Assembly: GCA_947475495.1 (NCBI GenBank)
Contig: CANJNX010000070.1
Span: forward strand, 1-5,763
DNA length: 5,763 bases
Direction: 5' to 3'
Source of the DNA: Comamonadaceae bacterium
GTDB lineage: Bacteria; Pseudomonadota; Gammaproteobacteria; Burkholderiales; Burkholderiaceae_C
In this document: positions 1-5,336 of the stretch, piece after piece
Layout: each line of letters opens with the position of its first letter
Numbering within the stretch: the first letter of the stretch is position 1
Translations under genes and position numbers: made by a program
Notes under the pieces: model-generated
The model's input: the letters and a program-made list of their open reading frames with translations, nothing else
What the model was told of the DNA's origin: nothing
Database searches by the model: none

Positions 1-108
1 ATTCAAAGCTCTATCAGTTATTCAGGTGGTAAAAAACTGATGGACATCCGCAAGGTGAATTACGTAACGCTCGGTGGCGATAACGCTGGCGAACATTTAT
101 TGATGTAG
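1..108 (+). CDS. C-terminal fragment of a probable IMP dehydrogenase/GMP reductase family protein (5' end outside window)
   Basis: Frame 1 is open from the first base to a TAG at 106-108 and gives 35 residues. The fragment begins with [10 protein letters not shown], followed by KKLMDIRK, and ends in EHLLM. The pattern of Ser, then Tyr-x-Gly, then a Lys-Leu and a short Asp/Ile stretch resembles the C-terminal end of the IMP dehydrogenase/GMP reductase family, where a 'GGIRS..(T/S)Y.G' segment comes just before the final helix. Those enzymes interconvert IMP with XMP or GMP in the cytoplasm. The assignment rests on this short tail alone; the barrel and the catalytic cysteine loop lie outside the window. 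The gene ends 10 bp before the dehydrogenase start, so the two are probably co-transcribed. That this is the end of a real gene is fairly likely; the family is a moderate-confidence guess. Confidence 0.5.
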   Translation: MQSSISYSGGKKLMDIRKVNYVTLGGDNAGEHLLM

Positions 109-118
109 GAACACTCCG

Positions 119-988
119 ATGCGTGTCGCTGTTTTGGGTTTAGGCCTGATGGGTTTACCGATGGCGCGTCGCTTGTGCGAAGCGGGCTTAGACGTTCACG
201 TCTGGAACCGAACAACGACCAAAGCAGAGCCTTTGTTGGCCTTGGGTGCAAGGGTACATCCCAGCGCAGCATTGGCCGTTGCACACGCTGACCTGACCAT
301 CACCATGCTTGAGCATGGCGGCATTGTGGAATCGGTTATTTTTGACCATGGCGTTGCGCAGGCCCTGCGCAAAGACAGCCTTTTAGTCGACATGTCATCA
401 ATAGAGCCAGCCCAAGCCAAAGACCATTCCAAGCGATTGGAGTCCTTGAACATTCACTATCTTGATGCGCCCGTCTCAGGTGGCACGATAGGCGCAGAAC
501 AAGGAACTTTGGCCATCATGGCAGGTGGCAATGTGCGCGATTTTGAAATCGCTCAACCTGTTTTGAAACATCTTGGCCGCTCCACCTTGGTCGGACCCAC
601 AGGCTGCGGTCAGTTGGCAAAGTTAGCCAACCAAATGATTGTGGGCATCACCATAAGCGCAGTCGCAGAGGCCCTGCTGTTGTGTGAAAAGGGGGGTGCA
701 GATATGGCCCAAGTCAAAGCAGCGATCACGGGAGGCTTTGCAGACAGCCGCATATTGCAAGTCCACGGCGAGCGAATGATTGCGCGAGATTTTGCTCCCC
801 GCGGTCGCATGTCCGTACAGCTCAAAGACCTGCGAAACGCACTCAGCACAGCCCATGCCCTCGGCTTTGAGGCGCCTGTGACGCATTTACTCGAAGACCT
901 TTATGCCCAAGGCATAAAAAACGGCATGGCCGATTTGGACCATGCCGCTTTATTTCTGGAACTGGCCCGCCGTAACGGCATGGCCTGA
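119..988 (+). CDS. NAD(P)-dependent beta-hydroxyacid dehydrogenase, tartronate-semialdehyde reductase (GarR/GlxR)-like
   Basis: This 289-residue protein has the usual length of the 3-hydroxyisobutyrate/6-phosphogluconate dehydrogenase-like family, cytoplasmic enzymes that oxidise or reduce short beta-hydroxyacids. The N-terminal Rossmann domain has the dinucleotide loop GLGLMGLPMA at 7-16, and strand 2 ends in NRT (30-32), where an Arg often favours NADP(H). The substrate-binding signature DAPVSGG is at 116-122. GCGQLAKLANQ at 162-172 carries the expected catalytic Lys168 and the Asn171 three residues on. The helical C-terminal domain contains QLKDLRNAL (234-242). The 'KLANQ(M/V)IV' segment and the following 'GG..(D/G)S..L' stretch are closer to my memory of GarR than to classical 3-hydroxyisobutyrate dehydrogenase, so 2-hydroxy-3-oxopropionate is the favoured substrate. 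This is inference, and no glyoxylate or glycerate gene is visible to support it. The ATG at 119 is preceded by AGGA at 107-110, which overlaps the upstream stop codon and suggests translational coupling. The 3' end carries tandem inverted repeats used by the convergent gene. Confidence 0.9.
   Translation: MRVAVLGLGLMGLPMARRLCEAGLDVHVWNRTTTKAEPLLALGARVHPSAALAVAHADLTITMLEHGGIVESVIFDHGVAQALRKDSLLVDMSSIEPAQAKDHSKRLESLNIHYLDAPVSGGTIGAEQGTLAIMAGGNVRDFEIAQPVLKHLGRSTLVGPTGCGQLAKLANQMIVGITISAVAEALLLCEKGGADMAQVKAAITGGFADSRILQVHGERMIARDFAPRGRMSVQLKDLRNALSTAHALGFEAPVTHLLEDLYAQGIKNGMADLDHAALFLELARRNGMA
901..917. repeat. Perfect inverted repeat, 7-bp arms and 3-base loop, inside the dehydrogenase 3' end
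   Basis: Arms TTATGCC (901-907) and GGCATAA (911-917) are exact complements around CAA. The repeat sits directly next to the terminator hairpin at 922-947 and shares its A/T run. On the minus strand it follows the T tract; on the plus strand it is followed by A residues, so it is not a conventional terminator by itself. It may form a backup structure if transcripts from the helicase read through, or it may be a by-product of the coding sequence (residues 261-267). Confidence 0.6.
916..947 (-). terminator. Rho-independent terminator of the helicase gene, embedded in the convergent dehydrogenase CDS
   Basis: Read on the minus strand, CGGCATGG and CCATGCCG form an exact 8-bp G/C-rich stem (positions 947-940 and 929-922). 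One G-U and one C-G pair extend it to 10 bp around a six-base loop. Six T residues follow at 921-916. Read on the plus strand the inner extension is lost, no T run follows directly, and termination there would truncate the dehydrogenase. The orientation is therefore clear: it lies 51 to 82 bases past the helicase stop codon. The helicase mRNA is predicted to overlap about 70 bases of the dehydrogenase coding sequence in antisense. Confidence 0.8.
920..985 (+). repeat. 12-bp direct repeat coding Asn-Gly-Met-Ala twice at the dehydrogenase C-terminus
   Basis: AACGGCATGGCC occurs at 920-931 and again, identically, at 974-985, 54 bp apart and in the same reading frame. It encodes NGMA at residues 268-271 and as the last four residues 286-289. 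The first copy also supplies one arm of the terminator, and CATGCCG in between is its inverse. The second copy could therefore compete for the same pairing partner in RNA. It may be chance or the trace of a short duplication. Confidence 0.5.
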
Positions 989-997
989 TCGACAGAT

Positions 998-2854
998 TTA
1001 GTCTGCGTTGCGCGCAGGGCGCTTTTTAGCATCCCGCGGAACAAATACTTTTCCGCCATTTCCCGGTTTGGCAAAACCAGGTGGTTTACCAAAGGCCGGC
1101 TTGCGTGCAGAGAAATCACCGCGGGGCGCTCCAAAATCACCACGCGGAGCCTGCGCTCGCGGGGCAAAATCTCCACGCGGAGCGAAATCTGCACGGGGTG
1201 CAAAGTCTCCACGCGGCGCGAAGTCACCGCGGGGTGCGGGCTTAGGGCCTGAGTTAAAGCGGTCGTTAAAGCCGCCTTTTCGCTCATAGCTAAAGCCTTC
1301 GCTGCGTCCTGCAAATCCACCGCGCTCACCGCCACGGTCGTTGCCTCGGTTTCCGCCACCAAATCCACCTTCGCGGGGACCGCCAAAATTGCGCCCTTGC
1401 GGACGGCTATCGCGTCCACCAGCGTTGCGCCCTCCAAAGCCCGCGCCAGGGCGTGACTCCGGCATGCGTTGCTGCGGCTCCAGCCCAGGAATTACTTCAG
1501 CTTTGATTGGTTGGCGGGTATACGCTTCAATATCAAAAATCTTACGGCGGTCGCGCATTTCAGCAAACGTAATCGCCAAGCCATCGCGTCCGGCGCGGCC
1601 GGTGCGGCCAATGCGGTGGGTGTAGTCTTCGGCTTTCATTGGCAAACCAAAGTTAAATACGTGGGTGATCGTGGGAACGTCAATGCCACGCGCTGCTACA
1701 TCGGTGGCAACCAAAATTTGAACTTGTCCTTGGCGCAAGGCCATCAAACGCCGGTTACGCAAACCTTGGCTTAAAGCACCATGCAGCGCAACGGCGTCAA
1801 AACCATCTTGTTGCAAATCATTGGCCAAGCCGTCACATTCAATCTGGGTGCTGGCAAAGACAATTGCTTGGTTGATACCGGTATCGCGCAGCCAGTGGTC
1901 CAGCAATTTGCGTTTGTGCTGGGCGTTGTCGGCCCAAAACAAGACTTGCTTGATATTGACGTGTTTTTCTTGCGGGTTGTCAATCGTGACACGTTGAGGC
2001 TCGCGCATGACGCGGGCAGCCAATTGCTGAATGCGCGGAGCAAACGTTGCGCTAAACATCATGGTTTGTTTGCGGCCAATGGTCAGCTGGTTAATTTCCG
2101 CCAAATCATCAGAGAAGCCTAAATCGAGCATACGGTCGGCTTCGTCCACCACCAAAAACTGCACTTGGTCGAGTTTGATTTGCATCGAGCGTTGAAGATC
2201 AAGCAGGCGCCCTGGCGTTGCAACAACCAAGTTGGCATTTTGAAGCTTGGCAATTTGCAGCTGGTAAGGCATACCACCCACAATATTGGCAACCCGAAGG
2301 CCGCGGCAGTGCTGCACCAAATCAATCGCATCATGGGCCACCTGTTGGGCCAACTCGCGGGTTGGGCACACAATCAATGCACCAGGCGTTGGGGCTTTGA
2401 AGTTACGGGGGTTGGTGGGGTCTTTGCGTTTGGAGCGCTTGGGCGGGGCTTCCCCCTTTGCAGCAGCATCTGCAACTGATTTTTCGTATTCCGCACGCTC
2501 ATCTTCTTCCGCTTGGGCCAACTGCGCCAACAAGGTATGAAGCACGGGCAGCAAAAAGGCCGCTGTTTTTCCACTTCCGGTTTGGCTAGAAACCATCAAG
2601 TCGATGTAGCTTGCCGCTTTGTCGCCTGACGCTTTTGCGGGCAAGGCCAAAGGGATCGCCTTCAATTGCACGGTCGTAGGCTGGGTGTAGCCCAAATCTT
2701 TGACAGCACGGACCAATTCTGGGGCGAGGCCCATTTCAACAAAGCCGTTGGGAGCTTCAGGCTCTTGGGAACCAGCTGCCAAATCGGTCGTTTCAGGCAA
2801 AGAAAGGGATTCAACAGGCGCAAATTCGCCTGTTACTTCAAAAGTATCAGTCAT
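998..2854 (-). CDS. DEAD-box ATP-dependent RNA helicase (RhlE/SrmB-like) with Arg/Gly-rich repeat tail
   Basis: The protein has 618 residues when read from the ATG at 2854. An in-frame TTG at 2902 would add 16 residues, but it lies within a gap hairpin and has no ribosome site; the ATG has a weak GAG seven bases upstream. All helicase motifs are present in order: Q motif around F38 and Q63; Walker A QTGSGKT (91-97); PTRELAQ (164-170); TPGR (213-216); DEAD (237-240); SAT (268-270); IVFAST (331-336); ATDVAARGID (383-392); HRIGRTGR (413-420). It should use ATP to unwind or remodel RNA duplexes in the cytoplasm, in ribosome assembly or mRNA decay. Residues about 110-156, between motifs I and Ia, form a charged insertion (acidic, then Lys/Arg-rich) that short DEAD proteins lack. 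From about 461 onward the tail is disordered-looking and rich in Gly, Arg and Phe, with seven APRGDF-type units at 540-581, and it ends basic; such tails bind RNA. The segment after motif VI (EPIKA/QPIKA-like) recalls SrmB, so the subfamily is left open. Confidence 0.95.
   Translation of the reverse strand: MTDTFEVTGEFAPVESLSLPETTDLAAGSQEPEAPNGFVEMGLAPELVRAVKDLGYTQPTTVQLKAIPLALPAKASGDKAASYIDLMVSSQTGSGKTAAFLLPVLHTLLAQLAQAEEDERAEYEKSVADAAAKGEAPPKRSKRKDPTNPRNFKAPTPGALIVCPTRELAQQVAHDAIDLVQHCRGLRVANIVGGMPYQLQIAKLQNANLVVATPGRLLDLQRSMQIKLDQVQFLVVDEADRMLDLGFSDDLAEINQLTIGRKQTMMFSATFAPRIQQLAARVMREPQRVTIDNPQEKHVNIKQVLFWADNAQHKRKLLDHWLRDTGINQAIVFASTQIECDGLANDLQQDGFDAVALHGALSQGLRNRRLMALRQGQVQILVATDVAARGIDVPTITHVFNFGLPMKAEDYTHRIGRTGRAGRDGLAITFAEMRDRRKIFDIEAYTRQPIKAEVIPGLEPQQRMPESRPGAGFGGRNAGGRDSRPQGRNFGGPREGGFGGGNRGNDRGGERGGFAGRSEGFSYERKGGFNDRFNSGPKPAPRGDFAPRGDFAPRADFAPRGDFAPRAQAPRGDFGAPRGDFSARKPAFGKPPGFAKPGNGGKVFVPRDAKKRPARNAD
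1012..1027 (+). terminator. Possible weak terminator for the dehydrogenase transcript
   Basis: On the plus strand GCGC (1012-1015), a three-base loop and GCGC (1019-1022) are followed directly by five T residues (1023-1027), 24 to 39 bases past the dehydrogenase stop. The stem is only 4 bp. An overlapping alternative pairs CTGCG (1003-1007) with CGCAG (1013-1017). It lies in the last codons of the convergent helicase gene, mirroring the stronger terminator on the other strand. The call is weak. Confidence 0.3.
1112..1237 (-). repeat. Seven imperfect 18-bp tandem repeats coding APRGDF units of the helicase tail
   Basis: Codons 540-581 of the helicase consist of hexapeptide units APRGDF, APRGDF, APRADF, APRGDF, a degenerate APRAQ, APRGDF and, after one Gly, APRGDF. 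In DNA this is an 18-bp period with third-position and a few other differences between copies (GC-rich CGCGG/GCGGGG cores separated by A/T-rich GAAATC or AAAGTC). The copies have drifted mainly at synonymous sites, which fits an expanded and selected protein repeat rather than a very recent slippage event. Confidence 0.85.
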
Positions 2855-2870
2855 AGTATTACTCACACGC

Positions 2871-2896
2871 GAACACCACCCGAAGAGTGGGTGTTC
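2871..2896 (-). promoter_or_regulatory. Hairpin in the helicase mRNA leader, just upstream of its start codon
   Basis: GAACACC (2871-2877) and GGTGTTC (2890-2896) are exact 7-bp complements around a 12-base interior that can add two more pairs with a bulge. In the helicase mRNA the structure ends 16 bases before the ATG at 2854, next to the ribosome-binding zone (weak GAG). Cold-inducible and autoregulated RNA helicases often have structured leaders, so a role in translation control is possible. It is inferred from position only. Confidence 0.4.
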
Positions 2897-3028
2897 CGTC
2901 AATGGTTAAAAAACATCAACCATCAAACGAAACCTGCTCTGACTCTGAAAAGAGTTCAATCAGCGCTGGGGACCTATGTCGTGAGGCCCGGTGAATGAAG
3001 GGAGATGTACAAAATTCGCTGTCGGTAG

Positions 3029-3048
3029 AAAAAATCACTTGCATGATC
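3029..3048 (-). terminator. Possible weak terminator downstream of orn
   Basis: On the minus strand ATCA (3047-3044), a six-base loop and TGAT (3037-3034) are followed by a T run covering 3034-3029. A G-U pair can add a fifth rung. The stem is short and A/T-rich, so it would terminate poorly by itself; the outer pairing of 3024-3031 with 3081-3088 could compete with it. It lies about 67 to 86 bases past the orn stop codon. If it is not functional, orn and the helicase gene may be partly co-transcribed. Confidence 0.25.
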
Positions 3049-3114
3049 AGCGAAGTCTTCGATTATGGCACGGATTCGGGTTTCTACCTAATTCCTTGGA
3101 ACAAGCCCTCGAAA

Positions 3115-3681
3115 TTACAGCTTCAAAAAGTGCGTTCGGTAGTGCTCTAACTCATCAATGGACTCATGCACATCGGCCAACGCAGTGTGGCGTTGTTGTT
3201 TTTTAAATGATGCATAGACCTCAGGGCGCCAACGGCGAGAAAGCTCTTTGAGCGTACTCACATCGAGATTGCGGTAATGGAAAAATGCCTCTAATTTCGG
3301 CATGTACTCGACCAAAAAGCGGCGGTCTTGGCCAATCGTATTGCCAGCCATGGGGGAACTCCCTGCTGGGACGTATTGGATGAGGAAATCAAGAATTGCG
3401 GCCTGTGCTTGGTCTTCCGTGGTCGTTGACGCACGAACCTTGTCGATGAGACCACTCTTACCGTGCGTTCCTTTATTCCACGCATCCATGGTGTCGAGTT
3501 GCGCGTCGGACTGGTGAATCACAAACACAGGGCCCTCTGTTCGGCATTCCAGCTGCGGCCCAGTAACCACCACTGCAATTTCAATAATCCGATCAATCGA
3601 AGGATTGAGGCCCGTCATTTCGCAATCAAGCCAGACCAAGTTTTTTTCGGATTTAGTGAGAGAAGGTGTTATTTCAGACAT
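3115..3681 (-). CDS. orn: Oligoribonuclease (DEDDh 3'-5' exoribonuclease)
   Basis: This 188-residue protein closely matches the Escherichia coli Orn pattern (181 residues as I recall) with about seven extra N-terminal residues. Orn degrades 2-5 nt RNA fragments to mononucleotides in the cytoplasm, finishing mRNA decay, and clears pGpG made during cyclic-di-GMP breakdown. All catalytic metal ligands are visible: D19 and E21 in LDCEMTG, D119 in [10 protein letters not shown] (113-122), and H165 and D170 in HTALAD. Each is offset by exactly seven from the E. coli D12/E14/D112/H158/D163 as I recall them. Other hallmarks are HQSD (56-59), VPAGSSP (104-110), [14 protein letters not shown] (134-147) and the terminal HFLKL. 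The start is the ATG whose complement is 3679-3681; no clear Shine-Dalgarno sequence precedes it. It diverges from the M48 peptidase gene with only 37 bp between starts, so its promoter probably lies in the other gene's first codons. A TTGAAA/CATAGT pair with a long 19-bp spacer is a weak candidate there. Confidence 0.97.
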   Translation of the reverse strand: MSEITPSLTKSEKNLVWLDCEMTGLNPSIDRIIEIAVVVTGPQLECRTEGPVFVIHQSDAQLDTMDAWNKGTHGKSGLIDKVRASTTTEDQAQAAILDFLIQYVPAGSSPMAGNTIGQDRRFLVEYMPKLEAFFHYRNLDVSTLKELSRRWRPEVYASFKKQQRHTALADVHESIDELEHYRTHFLKL

Positions 3682-3718
3682 GGGCAGTATTGTCGCTGAT
3701 CGCCTAAACTATGGGATC
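3682..3718. promoter_or_regulatory. 37-bp divergent start region between orn and the M48 peptidase gene
   Basis: The orn start codon (complement of 3679-3681) and the preferred M48 start (3719) leave too little room for two separate promoters, so each probably uses sequence inside the neighbour's coding region. An alternative in-frame M48 ATG at 3680 would share the CATG palindrome with the orn start. An out-of-frame ATG at 3711 gives a three-codon frame (Met-Gly-Ser-stop) whose stop overlaps the ATG at 3719. Neither start has a well-spaced ribosome site; GAGAAGG at 3660-3666 is 13 bases before 3680. Confidence 0.35.
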
Positions 3719-5002
3719 ATGAACGACTCACATTTCAATCCCTCAGGCGGCTTCACACTTTTATTTGCGCTCGCTCTGCTTGCCAATCTCCTATTGAAAT
3801 TTTGGCTGGCAAGCCGCCAAATTCGGCATGTGGCAAACCACCGTGGTGCCGTTCCCCAGGCGTTTTCTCAAAGCATTTCTTTAGACGCTCACCAAAAAGC
3901 CGCTGACTACACCATTGCAAAAACCCAACTGGGATTTTTTGAACTGGCCTGGGGTGCAGCCACTGTGCTTGGATGGACCTTGCTGGGTGGCTTGTCTGCA
4001 CTCAACCAAGGTTTACACCTGTGGATAGCGCCTGGTCTGCTGCAACAAGTCAGCCTCTTGGTGGCCTTTACGCTCATCAATGGACTCATCGATTTACCTT
4101 TTAGCCTTTACGGAACCTTTGTTCTTGAAGAGCGTTTCGGTTTTAATAAAACCACCCGCATGCAATGGGTCAAAGATCTATTCCAGTCAACGGCTTTAGG
4201 CATGGTGATTGGCGCTCCTTTGGCGGCCTTGGTGGTCTGGATGATGGGCGCGAGCGGCCCGGCGTGGTGGATATGGACGTGGGGGATTTGGGTGGCATTC
4301 AACGCTTTGGCGATGTGGGTGTATCCCACGTGGATTGCGCCTCTATTTAATACATTTGAACCCCTGAAAGATGAACAATTGAAGTCCCGGGTTTCCGAAT
4401 TAATGCAACGCTGTGGCTTCCAAGCCCAAGGGTTTTATGTGATGGACGGCAGCAAACGCAGCGCCCATGCCAATGCCTATTTCACAGGCTTTGGCTCCGC
4501 CAAACGCGTTGTTTTTTACGACACCTTGTTGGCCAGACTGGCCCCTGCCGAAATAGATGCCGTTTTAGCCCATGAAATCGGACACTTCAAACACCGCCAT
4601 ATTTTGAAACGACTGGCTTCTGCATTTGTGATGAGTCTGTTGGGTTTTGCCGTTTTAGGATGGTTCAGTACCCAAGCATGGTTTTACACCGGCTTGGGAG
4701 TGGCCCCCAATATGCTCATTGCCAACGATGCATTGGCTTTGGTGTTGTTTCTTATTGCTTTACCGCTATTCACAGGGTTTTTAGGCCCCTTGTTTGCACA
4801 AATTTCACGTCAACACGAATTTGAAGCAGACCATTACGCGGTAGACAAAACCAACGCAAGTGATTTAGCGTCAGCGTTGCTCAAGCTTTACCAAGACAAT
4901 GCATCCACGCTGACACCGGACCCGCTGTATGTGAAGTTTTACTACTCTCACCCGCCAGCGAGCGAGCGCCTAGCTCGGATGCAAATGGCCGCTGCGACCT
5001 GA
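3719..5002 (+). CDS. M48 family (Ste24/CAAX protease 1-like) integral membrane zinc metallopeptidase
   Basis: The protein has 427 residues when read from the ATG at 3719, which puts the first membrane segment (about 12-30) at the N-terminus as in related proteins. An in-frame ATG at 3680 (440 residues) and a TTG at 3605 inside orn are less likely. The zinc site is intact: HEIGH at 285-289 supplies His285, His289 and catalytic Glu286, and HEFEAD (366-371) supplies the third ligand, probably Glu367. Other Ste24-type marks are NAYFTG (252-257), DLPFSLYGTFVLEERFGFN (125-143) and SHPPASERL (410-418). Hydrophobic stretches near 12-30, 74-95, 105-125, 158-178, 184-204, 303-325 and 335-355 suggest about seven membrane helices in the inner membrane. 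Eukaryotic Ste24 cleaves prenylated CAAX proteins, but bacteria lack that substrate, so the bacterial role is uncertain; membrane-protein quality control is one possibility. It is the first gene of the run leading to rsgA, and its stop is four bases before the next ATG. Confidence 0.93.
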   Translation: MNDSHFNPSGGFTLLFALALLANLLLKFWLASRQIRHVANHRGAVPQAFSQSISLDAHQKAADYTIAKTQLGFFELAWGAATVLGWTLLGGLSALNQGLHLWIAPGLLQQVSLLVAFTLINGLIDLPFSLYGTFVLEERFGFNKTTRMQWVKDLFQSTALGMVIGAPLAALVVWMMGASGPAWWIWTWGIWVAFNALAMWVYPTWIAPLFNTFEPLKDEQLKSRVSELMQRCGFQAQGFYVMDGSKRSAHANAYFTGFGSAKRVVFYDTLLARLAPAEIDAVLAHEIGHFKHRHILKRLASAFVMSLLGFAVLGWFSTQAWFYTGLGVAPNMLIANDALALVLFLIALPLFTGFLGPLFAQISRQHEFEADHYAVDKTNASDLASALLKLYQDNASTLTPDPLYVKFYYSHPPASERLARMQMAAAT

Positions 5003-5006
5003 CGTG

Positions 5007-5336
5007 ATGACGCGCCAAGCCTTGGGTCCTGCACAAATCATTGGAAAGCTGGCCCAGCTTGAAGGCTGGAAGCTGTTTGGCGACGGACCGACAGTAGCGA
5101 TAGAAAAAACGTTTCGGTTTAAAAACTATTTGGCAACAGTAGCTTTTGCCAATGCCGTGGCCTTTTTGGCGGAGCAACATGACCACCATCCGGACATGTT
5201 GCTAGGGTTCAAAAGTTGCAGTGTTCGCTGGAGAACCCACGATGTGCACGGGGTGTCGGTCACTGATTTTGCATGTGCTGCACTGACCGATGCTTTGCTA
5301 CAAGCCAATGGACAAGAGGGCCATGCACTTGGCTGA
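5007..5336 (+). CDS. phhB: 4a-hydroxytetrahydrobiopterin dehydratase (pterin-4a-carbinolamine dehydratase)
   Basis: This 109-residue protein has the normal length of the PCD/DCoH family. The enzyme dehydrates 4a-hydroxytetrahydrobiopterin to the quinonoid dihydropterin and so recycles the cofactor of aromatic amino-acid hydroxylases. Seen in order are LEGWKL (18-23), the KTFRFKNY strand (34-41), the active-site EQHDHHPD (56-63) with His60, His61 and Pro62, THDVHGVSVTDF (77-88) with the third conserved His78, and a final helix. The family usually has 'HDxGGLTxxD' where this protein has 'HDVHGVSVTD', a mild divergence that keeps His and Asp. An adjacent GTG at 5004 could also be the start. No Shine-Dalgarno sequence is obvious, so translation may depend on coupling to the M48 stop four bases upstream. 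No phenylalanine hydroxylase gene is in the window, so a link to phenylalanine breakdown cannot be shown; such stray copies sometimes serve other pterin enzymes. Confidence 0.92.
   Translation: MTRQALGPAQIIGKLAQLEGWKLFGDGPTVAIEKTFRFKNYLATVAFANAVAFLAEQHDHHPDMLLGFKSCSVRWRTHDVHGVSVTDFACAALTDALLQANGQEGHALG

Larger units (their letters stand above)
2855..3114. other. 260-bp intergenic region between orn and the helicase gene
   Basis: This is the only sizeable non-coding gap. Both flanking genes read leftwards, so it should hold the end of the orn transcript and the promoter and leader of the helicase. I see a small A/T-rich hairpin with T run near 3029-3048, an 8-bp inverted repeat (3024-3031 with 3081-3088), a 5-bp ACTCT/AGAGT hairpin with a GAAA loop at 2942-2955, and a stronger hairpin at 2871-2896. 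I found no convincing -35/-10 pair, no tRNA fold and no known riboswitch. Short reading frames on the + strand here have neither ribosome sites nor recognisable content. Confidence 0.6.

Noticed and set aside
1112..1237. Regular repeats resembling a CRISPR-like or iteron array
   Set aside because: The units are 18 bp with no unique spacers, stay in frame inside a clear helicase gene and encode hexapeptides.
1008..1289. Plus-strand open frame with repeated Ser-Pro-Arg-Gly-Ala units
   Set aside because: It is the complement of the repeat-coding tail of the helicase; the apparent repeat protein is a shadow of the 18-bp DNA repeat and has no ribosome site.
2855..2902. Upstream TTG start adding 16 residues to the helicase
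   Set aside because: The codon lies just outside the leader hairpin, lacks a ribosome site, and the added residues do not look like a helicase N-terminus; the ATG at 2854 fits better.
2666..2998. 110-codon plus-strand frame opposite the helicase 5' end
   Set aside because: It is mostly complementary to the well-supported helicase N-terminal coding region and has no domain character.
2903..3114. tRNA, known riboswitch or a sigma-70 promoter for the helicase
   Set aside because: No cloverleaf arms, no TψC-like consensus and no -35/-10 pair with acceptable spacing could be found by eye.
2991..3206. 71-codon plus-strand frame in the intergenic region running into orn
   Set aside because: There is no ribosome site or recognisable motif, and half of it is antisense to the end of orn.
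3605..3718. Longer M48 peptidase starting at TTG 3605 or ATG 3680
   Set aside because: The extension lies mostly antisense in orn and would put a polar stretch before the first membrane helix. The ATG at 3680 cannot be fully excluded.
3711..3722. Three-codon leader frame Met-Gly-Ser overlapping the M48 start
   Set aside because: It is too short to support as a gene and has no ribosome site; it is kept only as a remark in the divergent-start finding.
4881..5189. 102-codon minus-strand frame across the M48/phhB junction
   Set aside because: It is antisense to two genes with clear family motifs.
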